In this document: piece by piece, positions 1-8,655 of the stretch
How the letters are laid out: the number at the start of each line of letters is the position of its first letter
How positions within the stretch are numbered: position 1 is the stretch's first letter
Assembly: GCF_009909235.1 (NCBI RefSeq)
Contig: NZ_JAAAPO010000007.1
Coordinates: 1-64,000, forward strand
DNA: 64,000 nt
Direction: 5' to 3'
DNA from: Novosphingobium ovatum
GTDB lineage: Bacteria > Pseudomonadota > Alphaproteobacteria > Sphingomonadales > Sphingomonadaceae
The notes under the pieces: generated by a model
Told to the model about the DNA's origin: nothing
The model's database searches: none
Seen by the model: the letters and a program-made list of their open reading frames with translations, nothing else
Program-made: the position numbers and the translations under genes

Positions 1-113
1 AAAGCCCCCGCCACCAGCTCGATCTCGCGGTCCAGTTCCGCCGCAATCCGGTGCACCGGGCCAATAAATGCACCCGGACCGCCGCCAATCATCCCCATCC
101 GTAAACGTCGCAA
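1..113 (-). CDS. Gfo/Idh/MocA family oxidoreductase, N-terminal fragment
   Basis: Only the first ~37 residues are in the window; the gene runs off the left edge. The visible protein begins with a Rossmann nucleotide-binding turn ([12 protein letters not shown]) followed by VHRIAAELD, which is the usual opening of a sugar-active Gfo/Idh/MocA dehydrogenase that uses NAD(P). I chose a TTG start at 113 because GGGAGGT sits just upstream; an in-frame ATG at 98 is the alternative. It is divergent from the isomerase gene at 432 and shares a control region with two LacI-type operators, so it probably belongs to the same sugar pathway. Exact substrate cannot be told. Confidence 0.8.
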   Translation of the reverse strand, partial: MRRLRMGMIGGGPGAFIGPVHRIAAELDREIELVAGA

Positions 114-168
114 GGCTACCTCCCACCACACCGGCGTCCCGCCCCGTTTGGGCCCGGAATTCCGCGAT

Positions 169-182
169 TGTAAACATTTTCA
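169..182. promoter_or_regulatory. LacI-type operator A
   Basis: TGTAAACATTTTCA; its reverse complement TGAAAATGTTTACA is identical to the site at 12584-12597. It lies 55 nt upstream of the TTG start of the Gfo/Idh gene. The match to the other five sites is seen directly; binding by the repressor encoded at 7195 is inferred. Confidence 0.7.
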
Positions 183-295
183 GACCGCGCACCAGACAGC
201 TGGCGCGCGCCACTGATCTCCGGTGTGACATACAATGGCTGACGCTGTCATGCCAGCATGTGACCGATTATAGCAAACGTATGCCTCAGCCATGC

Positions 296-324
296 TTGAC
301 AGGGCGGAGCCGCTCGCTCAAAAT
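296..324 (+). promoter_or_regulatory. Sigma70-like promoter of the isomerase-transporter-GMC operon
   Basis: TTGACA at 296-301, a 17-nt spacer and CAAAAT at 319-324. The last T of the -10 is also the first base of operator B, so a bound repressor would block RNA polymerase. No transcript data; inferred from consensus and spacing. Confidence 0.5.
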
Positions 325-337
325 GAAAACGATTACT
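324..337. promoter_or_regulatory. LacI-type operator B
   Basis: TGAAAACGATTACT, one of six related sites in the first 13 kb. It ends 94 nt before the ATG at 432, nearly the same distance as sites C, D and F have to their genes, and abuts the predicted -10. The second half-site is less perfect than in sites A, E and F. Confidence 0.6.
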
Positions 338-431
338 GCAAATCGGTCAGCCGTCCGCGCCCACCATGGCCCCGCGCCATCGCCACCGCGCCGGACACGC
401 GATGCAGCAGACGGGTTATTCAGGGTAGATC

Positions 432-1364
432 ATGTCGGAAACCGCATTTGCAATTGATCTGATTACGTTTTTCCACCCCGGCTTTTGGGATGTGGAGACC
501 GAGACGGACGTGATCGCACTGGGCCATGCCCAACCGCGCCCCTTTTGGGACCGGCTGCTGGACGCGGCGCGCGATAGCGGGGCCAAGGGGATCGAGCTGA
601 CCTTCTCGCCGTTCAGCTGGCGCGACACGATCGCCGCCTATGGCTCGGCGGCGGCGTTCGCACAGGAATTACAGGCACGCGACCTGCGCCTGGCCACCGG
701 CTTTTTCGCCGATGTGGCAATTGGTGGCGGGCTGGATGATGCCGGCACGCAGGCAGCCTATATTGCCGAAGCCTCTGAATATGCGGCCTATCTGTCCGAA
801 CTGGGTGTTAGCGTCATGGTCATGGGCCTGACGATGCGCAAAAGCTGGAACAGCCAGCCCGCGCCCTATATCGGCATCGATCAAGCCGCCCCCATCGCCG
901 ATTTCTGCAACCGTCTGGGCGCGGCCACGCTGGCCCATGGCGTGCAACTGGCCCTCCACACCGAGGCGCACTCGATCTTCTCGCTGGCGCGTGACGTGGA
1001 TCTGTTCATGCTGCTGACCGATCCGGTGTTCGTCAATTTCTGCCCGGACACGGCACATATCCTGCTGGGCGGGGCGGACCCCATCGACGTCGTCGCCCGC
1101 CATATCGAGCGTGTTGTCGCCACCCATTGGAAGGACGCCACCGGCCCCGCGCCCGTGCGCATCGCCATCGACCACGAAGTGCACAAGCAGCACCGCCCCT
1201 TCTTTTGCCCGCTGGGCAGCGGCAAGGTGGATTGGGCCCGCTGGCGCGCGCTATTGGATCGCGCCGGTTTTGCCGGGTGGAACATCATCGAAATCGACGC
1301 CACCCCCGATCCGGTCGGCGCGGTGCAGGCGTCCTTGGCGTTCATCCGGGGCCATCAGGCCTAA
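432..1364 (+). CDS. Sugar phosphate isomerase/epimerase-like TIM-barrel protein
   Basis: 310 residues, typical for the xylose isomerase-like/AP endonuclease family 2 barrel. Features expected of the metal site are visible: HTEAHS near residue 177, CPDTAH near 203, a THWKD stretch near 233 and IIEID near the end. Such enzymes isomerise or epimerise sugars or keto-sugars, and in clusters with Gfo/Idh dehydrogenases they often act on 3-keto-sugars. The ATG is preceded by AGGGTAG. It is the first gene of an operon with the transporter and the GMC oxidoreductase and stands behind operator B. Precise reaction unknown. Confidence 0.8.
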   Translation: MSETAFAIDLITFFHPGFWDVETETDVIALGHAQPRPFWDRLLDAARDSGAKGIELTFSPFSWRDTIAAYGSAAAFAQELQARDLRLATGFFADVAIGGGLDDAGTQAAYIAEASEYAAYLSELGVSVMVMGLTMRKSWNSQPAPYIGIDQAAPIADFCNRLGAATLAHGVQLALHTEAHSIFSLARDVDLFMLLTDPVFVNFCPDTAHILLGGADPIDVVARHIERVVATHWKDATGPAPVRIAIDHEVHKQHRPFFCPLGSGKVDWARWRALLDRAGFAGWNIIEIDATPDPVGAVQASLAFIRGHQA

Positions 1365-1421
1365 AGACAAACAGCCCCTTTCGGGTCGCACGACAAGGGC
1401 AAAAGGATAGGGAGCCGGTCA

Positions 1422-2732
1422 ATGGATACAAAGCTGAGCCTGAATGAGCGCCTGAGCTATGGCGCGGGCAATTTCGGGGTAAACCTCATCTTTGGCCTGA
1501 CCGGCGCCTATCTGATGTATTTCTATACCGATGTGTACATGATCGCGCCGGCGGTTGTGGCGCAATTGTTCCTGCTGGCGCGCGGGGTGGACGCGATCTT
1601 TGACCCGCTGCTGGGTCTGGCGATTGACCGCACCAAAACCCGCTGGGGCAAGCATCGGCCCTATCTGCTGTGGTTTGCGATCCCCTTTGCGCTGTTTGGC
1701 GTGGCGGTGTTCTGGGCCCCCGATCTGACTGGCGGGGCGAAACTGGCCTATATCTACATCACCTATACGGTGGTGGGGCTGCTCTATTCCTGCCTCAGCC
1801 TGCCGCTCAATTCCATGCTGCCGACGCTGACGCGCGACGTGCCCACCCGCAACACCACCAACGCCATCCGCGAATTCATGGGTTCGGCGGCCACGGTGGG
1901 CGTGGGCTATGCGACGATGCCGCTGGTGGCGTGGCTGGGCGGGGCTGATCAAAAGACCGGCTTTCTGCTGTGCGCGGCAATGCTGGCGGTGCTGACGCTG
2001 GCGGGCATTGCGGCGGCCTTTTTCGGCACGCGTGAACGGGTTGAGCCCGACAGCAGCCCACAGCAATTGACCACCGCCCAATCGCTGAAGGCGACGCGCG
2101 GCAACTGGCCGTGGATCGCGACGATGGCGGTCAACCTGTGCTTCTGGATTGGCTTTATCGGCCATGTGCAGTCGACCGTCTATTACGCCCGCGATGTGGC
2201 GGGGCAAGCCGAATGGGTCGCGCCGCTGATGGCGATGATGCTGGTGGTGCTGGCCGGCACGGCGTGCAGCGCCTATGTCGCCAACCGCATTGGCAAGCCC
2301 GCGACCGGCATCATCGGCGCGGCCATCGCCGCCATCGCCACGGCGATCATTCCGCTGTCGGGCGATTTTGGCTGGCTGATGGCGATGAATGCCATTGGCT
2401 ATTTCGGGCTGGGCCTGCTGGGTGGCTTGCTGTTCGCGCTGATGGCCGATGCGGTCGATTACGGCGAATGGAAAAGCGGCTTTCGCGCACAGGGCTTTCT
2501 GTTTGCCGCCAGCAGCTTTGGCGTAAAGCTGGGGATGAGCATCGGCGGCGCGGCGGGGGCCTATCTGCTTTCGGCGGCCAATTACACCGCCGGCGCGCCC
2601 GCTGACGCGGCCGTCATCACCGCCATCAAGTGGAGCCACGCCTGGCTGCCGGCGCTCTCCTATGTGGCGATGGGTGCCAGCCTGCTGCTGTTCCGTTTCG
2701 ATCCCGCATATCCAAGGGCGTCTCGTGCATGA
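1422..2732 (+). CDS. GPH-family (MelB-like) sugar transporter
   Basis: 436 residues with about twelve hydrophobic segments, matching the glycoside-pentoside-hexuronide:cation symporter family. The N-terminal SYGAGNFG, the RWGKHRPYLLW loop near residue 74 and the ADAVDYGEWK motif near residue 344 are family hallmarks. It would move a glycoside or sugar acid across the inner membrane with a cation. The gene starts 57 nt after the isomerase and its stop overlaps the GMC start (ATGA), so the three are one operon. Substrate is inferred only from context. Confidence 0.88.
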   Translation: MDTKLSLNERLSYGAGNFGVNLIFGLTGAYLMYFYTDVYMIAPAVVAQLFLLARGVDAIFDPLLGLAIDRTKTRWGKHRPYLLWFAIPFALFGVAVFWAPDLTGGAKLAYIYITYTVVGLLYSCLSLPLNSMLPTLTRDVPTRNTTNAIREFMGSAATVGVGYATMPLVAWLGGADQKTGFLLCAAMLAVLTLAGIAAAFFGTRERVEPDSSPQQLTTAQSLKATRGNWPWIATMAVNLCFWIGFIGHVQSTVYYARDVAGQAEWVAPLMAMMLVVLAGTACSAYVANRIGKPATGIIGAAIAAIATAIIPLSGDFGWLMAMNAIGYFGLGLLGGLLFALMADAVDYGEWKSGFRAQGFLFAASSFGVKLGMSIGGAAGAYLLSAANYTAGAPADAAVITAIKWSHAWLPALSYVAMGASLLLFRFDPAYPRASRA

Positions 2733-4330
2733 CCTATGACTATATCATCGTCGGGGCCGGTTCGGCCGGCTGTGTTCTGGCAGACCGGCTGTCGGCCGAC
2801 GGAACCAAGCAGGTGCTGTTGCTGGAGGCCGGTGGCCACAACAACGACCTGATGATCAACATGCCGCGCGGCATGGCCAAGATCTGGATGAACCCGAAAT
2901 ATTACTGGGGCTTCCCGGTCAAGCACCAGCCCGGCCGCCCCGATGGCGAGGCATGGTATTACGGCAAGGGTCTGGGCGGTTCCTCGGCGGTGAACGGGAC
3001 GTGGTATTACCGCGGCCAGCCCAAGGATTACGACAGCTGGGCCATGCCCGGCTGGAACTGGGCCGAGATCGAGCGCTGTTACGCCGAGCTGGAGGCCTAT
3101 CAGGGGGCCAACGCGGCCGATTGCCGTGGCACCGATGGCCCGCTGGAAGTGATCGCCAGCACCGATGACAGCCCGCTGACCCATGCCCTGTTTCAGGCCG
3201 GGCGCGAATATGGGCTGGACGTGCTGGAGGATGTCAACGATCCGGGCAGGGGGGGCATCGGCCGATCGCAGATGACGGTCGACCGCCGGGGCAAGCGGGT
3301 GACATCGGCCACCGCCTTTCTGGCGCAGGCCCGCAAGCGCCCCAATCTGACGATCCGCACCGGCGCGCTGGTACACAAGGTAGTGACCGAAGGCCGCCGC
3401 GCCACGGGCGTGCGCGTCTCGTTTGGCGGCGCGCCCGAAACCATCGCCGCGCGCGAAGTGATCCTGAGCGCCGGCGTGCTGACCAGTCCCAAGCTGTTGC
3501 AGCTTTCGGGCATTGGCCCGGCCGATGTGCTGGCCGAACAGGGCATTCCGGTGGTGGCGCATAACGCCGCCGTGGGCGCGAACATGAGCGAGCACATGAT
3601 GGTCTCGCTTTCGTGGCGTTTGCACGGCATGCATGGCCACAACCGCGAGTTCCGGGGCTGGCGCCTGTACGCCAACGCCTTGCGCTATATGCTGACGGGG
3701 ACGGGGCTGATGTCGCGGCTGGTGCCGGACGTGTCGGCGATGATCCCGCTGCAGGCGGACAGCGACTGGCCGGATCTGCAATTGGGCATTGCGCCGTTCT
3801 CGATGGAATCCTCGGCCGAGGACAAGCCCGAGGCCGGGCGCGGAACGACCGAAAGCCAACCGGGCATCACCATCGTCGGCTTTTACCTGCGACCGCACAG
3901 CCGGGGCCGGGTGACGATCCAGTCCACCCGCGCGGCCGACGCGCCGCTGGTGGATGCGGCATGGCTGTCCGATCCGCGCGACCGTGACGCGGCCATGGCC
4001 ATGGTCAAGGCGATCCGCCAATTCGCCGCCCAGCCCGCGCTGGCGCCCTATATCGGCGAGGAAACCATCCCCGGCCCGGCCGTCACCTCGGACGAGGAGC
4101 TGGAAAAGGCGCTGTGGTGGATGCTCTCCACCGGGCTGCACGGCACAGGCACCTGCCGCATGGGGCCGATGGGCGACAACAGCGTGGTGGACGAGAAACT
4201 GCGCGTACACGGCATCGCGGGCCTGCGCGTGGTTGATTGCAGCGTCATGCCAACGCCGATCTCGGGCAACACCAACGGCCCGGCCATGGCCGTTGCCTGG
4301 CGCGCGGCAGAGATCATCCAGCAGGGCTGA
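2729..4330 (+). CDS. GMC family FAD-dependent oxidoreductase
   Basis: 533 residues. The N-terminal FAD motif IIVGAGSAGCVLADRLS, the GLGGSSAVNG signature 1 near residue 85, LSAGVLTSPKLLQLSGIGP signature 2 near 250 and the C-terminal HGTGTCRMG with TNGPAMAVA identify a glucose-methanol-choline oxidoreductase. These oxidise alcohols, including sugars, at a flavin. The open frame extends further upstream, but the ATG at 2729 overlaps the transporter stop and begins exactly at the Rossmann fold. No signal peptide is seen, so it is probably cytoplasmic. Likely role: oxidation of the imported sugar part before isomerisation. Confidence 0.88.
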   Translation: MTYDYIIVGAGSAGCVLADRLSADGTKQVLLLEAGGHNNDLMINMPRGMAKIWMNPKYYWGFPVKHQPGRPDGEAWYYGKGLGGSSAVNGTWYYRGQPKDYDSWAMPGWNWAEIERCYAELEAYQGANAADCRGTDGPLEVIASTDDSPLTHALFQAGREYGLDVLEDVNDPGRGGIGRSQMTVDRRGKRVTSATAFLAQARKRPNLTIRTGALVHKVVTEGRRATGVRVSFGGAPETIAAREVILSAGVLTSPKLLQLSGIGPADVLAEQGIPVVAHNAAVGANMSEHMMVSLSWRLHGMHGHNREFRGWRLYANALRYMLTGTGLMSRLVPDVSAMIPLQADSDWPDLQLGIAPFSMESSAEDKPEAGRGTTESQPGITIVGFYLRPHSRGRVTIQSTRAADAPLVDAAWLSDPRDRDAAMAMVKAIRQFAAQPALAPYIGEETIPGPAVTSDEELEKALWWMLSTGLHGTGTCRMGPMGDNSVVDEKLRVHGIAGLRVVDCSVMPTPISGNTNGPAMAVAWRAAEIIQQG

Positions 4331-4380
4331 TCCACACCCCTTTCTCCCGCAGGGGCATCCCTCTCCCGCCCCTGCCCCCT

Positions 4381-4420
4381 AAAGCCCCGTCGGTCGTACA
4401 GCGGACCGGCGGGGCTTTTT
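4381..4420 (+). terminator. Rho-independent terminator after the GMC gene
   Basis: Stem AAAGCCCCGTCGGTC (4381-4395) pairs with GACCGGCGGGGCTTT (4404-4418) with one mismatch, an 8-nt loop and a T tract. It ends the rightward operon. Confidence 0.85.
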
Positions 4421-4495
4421 CTGTGGGGCCGGTGTGGCGGAGCGGGCAGTGCGCGGCCGCTGACGTGCCCCCATCCCGCCTTGGGCTACCCCACG

Positions 4496-4532
4496 CAAAA
4501 AGAAAGGCCCGACCGTTGCCGGCCGGACCTTT
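4496..4532 (-). terminator. Rho-independent terminator of the TonB-dependent receptor gene
   Basis: Read on the minus strand, AAAGGTCCGGCCG (4532-4520) pairs with CGGTCGGGCCTTT (4515-4503) around a 4-nt loop and is followed by CTTTTTG. It lies 40 nt beyond the receptor stop. Confidence 0.85.
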
Positions 4533-4571
4533 CCCTGGAAGAACCCTTCCCCAATGTGGGGGGGAGAGGGA

Positions 4572-6695
4572 TCAGAAGCTGTAGCTCAGACGCACGCCAT
4601 AGGTGCGCGGATCAGCAAACTGCACCAGATAGCCACCGGCATAGCCAGCTTCATCCGAGGCGGTCAGGATCGTCGAATTCTCGACGTTGTAGACATAGGC
4701 CGATGCCGAGAAGCCCTTGCCCAGCGGGGTATAGCTGAGGATCAGGTCGGTCTTGGTATAGGCCTTTTGCAGCTGATAATTACGGTTCTCGAAACCAAAG
4801 TACGACTTGGTCTGGAAACGGGTCTGAACGCGCGCGGTGATCTTGGCATCGGGCAGCAGGAAGTCATGCGAGTAACCACCGCCATAGGCCCACTCGGGCG
4901 ACTGGGGCAGGGTGTTGCCCGCATATTGCGTGCCGTTGTTCAGGAAGTCCAGATAACGACCATGCACCCAGTTGATGTTCGCATCGATGCGATCGGTGGG
5001 CGTGATGGCAAAGCTGGCTTCGGCCTCGATGCCGTACACGCGGGCCTTGCCAGCGTTGAAGATGCGGCTGATCGCGGTGACCGGATCGTTCTGCTGCACC
5101 TGCAGCGACGAGTAATCATACCAGAAGCCGTCGACGTTCAGCTCCAGATGGTTGTCGAGGAAACGGTTCTTGGTGCCGATTTCAAAGGCGCGGATCGTTT
5201 CGGGGCCATAGGTATAGCCGTTCTGGAAACCGCCCGACTTGAAGCCGGTGTCGAACTTGGCATAGACCAGATTGGTGCGGGTCGCCTGCCAGTCCAGACC
5301 CAGGTGGTAGGTGTCCTTGCTGCCGCTGTAGTGCTGATTGATCACGCTGTAGGTGCCAGCGATGTTGTTGAAACCAATCTGGCTCTTGCGCTCGTCGGTG
5401 TAACGCGCGCCGGCCGACAGCTTCAGCGTCTCGGTCAGCTTGTACGAGACCTGACCAAAGCCGGCGAACGACTTGGCGTTGGTGTCATACGAGAAGGTGT
5501 AATAGTTGAACGGCGTCGCACCGCCCAGCACCTGGAAATAGGTCAGCGCATAGCCGCCCTCGCGGAAGTAATACAGGCCACCCTGCCAGGCAAACGGGCT
5601 GTCATTGTTCGAGGCAATGCGCAGTTCGTGGTTCTGGGTTTCGGTGCTGCCGTCGGTCGGGAAGCCATAGTTATAGGCGGTGCTGCCGTCCTGATCGTTC
5701 TGGCGACGCAGGTGCTGCGTGCGGAAGCCACCGATATAGGTGATGCTCGCGCCGTTCAGATCATACTTCAGCGTGCCACGGATGTTCTTGATCGTCAGGT
5801 CAATGAAGCCCTGCGTGTTCAGGTTCCAGCTCTTGGTATCGCCCAGCTTGAGCGTGCCATCAGCGTTTTCATTGCCGTACAGGATGCCCTTTTGCACGGC
5901 GCCCACGCCGCCCACATGGGTGTATTCACCGGTCACCAGCGCGCTGAAATTGGTGGTCGGTTCCCACAGCAAGTGCAGACGGGCGGCCTGCGACACGTCA
6001 TCATTGCCACCGCGCGTCACCAGACCCGAATTGGCGCTGCTGAGCGAACCATTGTCGCGGTACGCATCGCGCTGGTGCACCGAGAACGAGCCGCGCACGA
6101 ACAGGTTGTCAGTGATGCCGGTGTTCAGCATGCCTTCGACCAGCAGGGCGTTCTTGTAGCCAAAGCCGGCGGTCATGCTGCCTTCGGTGCGCTTCTTGGG
6201 CTTGGCGGTCTGGATGTTGATCGCGCCAGCGGTCGCGTTGCGGCCATACAGCGTGCCCTGCGGCCCGCGCAGCACTTCGATGCGGTCCAGATCGAAGAAG
6301 CCGACGTTCAGCGCCGTGCCGTTCTGCAAGTAGAAATTGTCGGTGCTGATCGCCACCGCCGGGTTGCCGGTTTCGGTATAGTCGCGGCTGGAAACGCCAC
6401 GGATGGTGATCAAGGTGTTCTGGTTGTTTTGCGCAACGTTCAGCGTCGGCGCGATGTTCGACAGACCGTTGACGTCAGAGACGCCCGCCTGCGCCAGCTG
6501 CGCGCCGGTGGCGACAGTCATGGCGATCGGGGTCTTTTGCGCGGTGCTTTCACGCTTTTCAGCGGTGACGACGATTTCCGTCAGGCCGCCCGTGGCTTCG
6601 GGCTGCGCGGTCTGCGCGATGGCGTGCGCAGGCGACATGCCAACGGCGAAAGCAACGAGGGCGGCGCTGGCCGCAAGCTTCGATTTATTCAACAT
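4572..6695 (-). CDS. TonB-dependent outer-membrane receptor
   Basis: 707 residues from the ATG at 6695, which begins a clear signal peptide (MLNKSKLAASAALVAFAVG, cleavage near AHA-IAQ). A TonB-box-like TEIVVTAEKR follows, then a plug domain with IEVLRGPQGTLYGRNATAGA, and a beta-barrel ending in the C-terminal aromatic YSF typical of outer-membrane proteins. It should take up a substrate through the outer membrane using ExbBD-TonB energy. An in-frame extension to 6836 exists but lacks signal-peptide character. It is divergent from the lacI-type gene and has operator C 89 nt upstream, so it is probably the outer-membrane port of the regulon. Confidence 0.93.
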   Translation of the reverse strand: MLNKSKLAASAALVAFAVGMSPAHAIAQTAQPEATGGLTEIVVTAEKRESTAQKTPIAMTVATGAQLAQAGVSDVNGLSNIAPTLNVAQNNQNTLITIRGVSSRDYTETGNPAVAISTDNFYLQNGTALNVGFFDLDRIEVLRGPQGTLYGRNATAGAINIQTAKPKKRTEGSMTAGFGYKNALLVEGMLNTGITDNLFVRGSFSVHQRDAYRDNGSLSSANSGLVTRGGNDDVSQAARLHLLWEPTTNFSALVTGEYTHVGGVGAVQKGILYGNENADGTLKLGDTKSWNLNTQGFIDLTIKNIRGTLKYDLNGASITYIGGFRTQHLRRQNDQDGSTAYNYGFPTDGSTETQNHELRIASNNDSPFAWQGGLYYFREGGYALTYFQVLGGATPFNYYTFSYDTNAKSFAGFGQVSYKLTETLKLSAGARYTDERKSQIGFNNIAGTYSVINQHYSGSKDTYHLGLDWQATRTNLVYAKFDTGFKSGGFQNGYTYGPETIRAFEIGTKNRFLDNHLELNVDGFWYDYSSLQVQQNDPVTAISRIFNAGKARVYGIEAEASFAITPTDRIDANINWVHGRYLDFLNNGTQYAGNTLPQSPEWAYGGGYSHDFLLPDAKITARVQTRFQTKSYFGFENRNYQLQKAYTKTDLILSYTPLGKGFSASAYVYNVENSTILTASDEAGYAGGYLVQFADPRTYGVRLSYSF

Positions 6696-6784
6696 CGACA
6701 ATCCCCATGAGAGTTGATCTGGCGTTCCCGGCGATGCCGCCGTCCCTGCGATGACACATGCTCTGCGCCTCGGAAAAGGCGTTG

Positions 6785-6798
6785 TGGCAACGTTTTCA
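6785..6798. promoter_or_regulatory. LacI-type operator C
   Basis: TGGCAACGTTTTCA; reverse complement TGAAAACGTTGCCA. It lies 89 nt upstream of the receptor ATG and touches the predicted -10 of that gene. CG sits at the centre as in most LacI/GalR operators. Confidence 0.68.
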
Positions 6799-6828
6799 TT
6801 ACAATATGACGTTTCCGTGGAAATGCAA
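6798..6828 (-). promoter_or_regulatory. Possible promoter of the TonB-dependent receptor
   Basis: On the minus strand TTGCAT (6828-6823) and TGTAAT (6803-6798) with a long 19-nt spacer. The spacer is almost filled by the palindrome TTTCCACGGAAA. The -10 end coincides with the first base of operator C, the same layout as at 296-337. The long spacer makes this call weak. Confidence 0.35.
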
Positions 6829-7087
6829 CAGGGCATGTCCGATGGACAAAAACGCCTATTTTCCTATATTTTTTCGATGCTTAATTATTCCGCAGCGCAG
6901 CACAAACGAAATTCGACCTGCGCCTGTGGCATAAATGCCGCTATGGATCGACTCATCCGGCGGGAAGCCTCCGCATCTCGCGAAGAGCGTTTTCCGCCCA
7001 CGTGCCGATGATAGGTCAAAATACGCCTGATTTGCGGCAGTATTTCGGATAAACACGCGAACCATCCTGTACGACCAAAGTCGGGCA

Positions 7088-7101
7088 TGAAAATGTAAAC
7101 G
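7088..7101. promoter_or_regulatory. LacI-type operator D (degenerate)
   Basis: TGAAAATGTAAACG, with a second overlapping half-site reading TGTAAACGTCATTC. It ends 93 nt before the repressor ATG at 7195 and suggests autoregulation. It is the least symmetrical of the six sites. Confidence 0.5.
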
Positions 7102-7194
7102 TCATTCAAATACGGTCAGCACCCCGATATTCGGCCATTGGCCCTTGCCGCCACGCCGCCCTTTGGGCAAAACCGTTTTCCAGCAGGAGAGGAC

Positions 7195-8202
7195 ATGGCC
7201 AACATCAAGGATATCGCGGCAATGGCGGGCGTTTCGATCGCCACCGTGTCGCGCGCGTTGCGCCAGCCCGGACTGGTCAAGGACAAGACCGCCGCCAAGA
7301 TCGAGGAAGCGATCCGCGAGCTGGACTACAAGCCCAATCTGGTCGCGGCCTCGCTGCGCCGGCAAAAGGCGGACGCGGTGATCATCGCCGTGCCCTCGAT
7401 CCACAACCCCTTTACGTCCTCATTCGTCGAGGGCGTGGAAAACGTCGCGCGCGAAAACGGCACCAAGGTGCTGTTGGCCATCACCGAAAGCCGGTCCGAC
7501 CTGCTGGACCGCCATTACGAAATGATCGCGGGAAAACAGGCCGATGGCATGATCCTGCTGGACCTGATCGAACCGTCCGATCTGGCCCGCAAGGTGGCCG
7601 GCGCCAGCCCTTTGCCGATCGTGCTGGCCTGCGAATATCAGGACGGCAAGGATCAGCCGCGCGTGCGGGTGAACGATGTGGACGCGGCCGCCGATGCCGC
7701 CGCCCATATCGCGGGGCTGGGCCATACACGCATCGCCTGTCTGTCGGGGCCTTCGGTCCAGCGGATGAGCCGCGACCGTCAGCGCGGTTTCCGGCTGGGT
7801 CTGCGCCGCGCGGGGCTGGAACTGGCCGAGGATCTGATCGTCGCGGGCGATTATTCGCTGCAATCTGGTGTGGAGAGCACCTTTGCCCTGCTGGATCGCG
7901 GGCATCCCTTCACCGCCATCCTGTGCGAAAATGACGAAATGGCGCTGGGCGCGATTCACGCGCTGGCAGTGCGCGGTCTGCGCGTGCCACAGGATGTCAG
8001 CGTGATCGGCATCGACAACATGCGCTTTGCCGCGTTCAGCAATCCGGCGCTGACCACGGTGTCGCTGCCGACCACCGCGATTGGTGAACAGGCGATGCGA
8101 CTGATGCTGGACTTTGCCATCGACGCGGATGGGGCGTGCCGGGAAATCATCCTCCCGCATCAATTGATTAAGCGCGAGAGCACCTGCCCACCCCAGGCGT
8201 GA
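7195..8202 (+). CDS. LacI/GalR-family transcriptional repressor
   Basis: 335 residues. The N-terminal helix-turn-helix and hinge (IKDIAAMAGVSIATVSRALR, then YKPNLVAASLRR) are textbook LacI family, followed by a periplasmic-binding-protein-like effector domain (AVIIAVPSIHNPF, a C-terminal VIGIDNM). The ATG at 7195 has GGAGAGGAC upstream, which favours it over an earlier in-frame ATG at 7138. It is divergent from the receptor gene and surrounded by sites of its expected operator type. I infer that it represses all units from the Gfo/Idh gene to the second amidase and is released by a pathway sugar or intermediate. Confidence 0.93.
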   Translation: MANIKDIAAMAGVSIATVSRALRQPGLVKDKTAAKIEEAIRELDYKPNLVAASLRRQKADAVIIAVPSIHNPFTSSFVEGVENVARENGTKVLLAITESRSDLLDRHYEMIAGKQADGMILLDLIEPSDLARKVAGASPLPIVLACEYQDGKDQPRVRVNDVDAAADAAAHIAGLGHTRIACLSGPSVQRMSRDRQRGFRLGLRRAGLELAEDLIVAGDYSLQSGVESTFALLDRGHPFTAILCENDEMALGAIHALAVRGLRVPQDVSVIGIDNMRFAAFSNPALTTVSLPTTAIGEQAMRLMLDFAIDADGACREIILPHQLIKRESTCPPQA

Positions 8203-8324
8203 TGGGCAAAGCCGAGCGTTAAGGGCGCAATCCACCGCGCCACCGCACCCCGAACAAGGGGCGCAATGCCCCCCCGCAAATTCGCACCTGCGGCATATTG
8301 CTGCATATGCGTAATTTTGCCCGC

Positions 8325-8352
8325 TTGACTTCATCCGCCGATGCGGCACGAT
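8325..8352 (+). promoter_or_regulatory. Possible promoter of the amidase-rutA operon
   Basis: TTGACT at 8325-8330, a 16-nt spacer, then CACGAT at 8347-8352 as a weak -10. The final T is the first base of operator F, so the layout matches the promoter at 296-324. Confidence 0.4.
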
Positions 8353-8365
8353 GAAAACGTTTCCA
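8352..8365. promoter_or_regulatory. LacI-type operator F
   Basis: TGAAAACGTTTCCA, the copy closest to the consensus of the set. It ends 92 nt before the TTG start at 8458. Confidence 0.72.
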
Positions 8366-8457
8366 CGACACTGGCCCGCCGGCCCGCTCAGGCAATCGCA
8401 CACAGGTGCTTTTGTCGGCGCCCCCGGCTTGCCCAAACACCCCAAAGGAGCCCCACT

Positions 8458-8655
8458 TTGGACCCGTCCACTGGCCTGCCCGAACAATGGATCACCACCA
8501 CGCAGGGACTGACCGCCCGCCCCGGCGACGCGGATCGGATCGCCGCCCATTGGCAGGCCGACCGCGCATTGCTGGATCTCGCCCAGGCGCGGCCCGATGC
8601 GGCGGGGCTGTTTGACGTGGCGATGGCCCGTTTTGACGCTTTGGTGCGGCCATGA
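8458..8655 (+). CDS. Small AtzG/GatC-like subunit (DUF4089-like) of an amidase
   Basis: 65 residues from a TTG at 8458 with AAAGGAG 7 nt upstream. An ATG at 8341 would put the operator inside the gene and is unlikely. The small acidic/alanine-rich helical protein ends in FDALVRP, and its stop overlaps the amidase ATG (ATGA). In known systems (AtzE-AtzG, GatA-GatC) a small helical protein of this size wraps the amidase and is encoded next to it. That position and size are the main evidence; sequence similarity to DUF4089 is only a faint pattern, so the function is inferred. Confidence 0.6.
   Translation: MDPSTGLPEQWITTTQGLTARPGDADRIAAHWQADRALLDLAQARPDAAGLFDVAMARFDALVRP

Larger units (their letters stand above)
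114..431. other. Divergent control region between Gfo/Idh and isomerase genes
   Basis: A 318-bp stretch without a credible gene. It separates two divergent genes and holds two LacI-type operators (169-182 and 324-337) and a sigma70-like promoter for the rightward operon (296-324). The open frame spanning 68-457 has the composition of a chance frame and overlaps both flanking genes. Confidence 0.7.
6696..7194. other. Divergent control region between receptor and repressor genes
   Basis: About 500 bp without a convincing gene, noticeably more AT-rich than the flanks. It holds operator C and a promoter-like pair for the receptor, a 12-nt palindrome TTTCCGTGGAAA at 6812-6823, and operator D close to the repressor gene. 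Short frames at 6751 and 6856 have no supporting features. Confidence 0.65.

Noticed and set aside
1419..4210. Two minus-strand frames of 406 and 516 codons
   Set aside because: Shadows of the GPH transporter and GMC oxidoreductase genes.
4554..6710. 718-codon open frame on the plus strand
   Set aside because: It is fully antisense to the TonB-dependent receptor, whose signal peptide, plug and barrel motifs are clear. Long antisense frames follow from the high GC third position.
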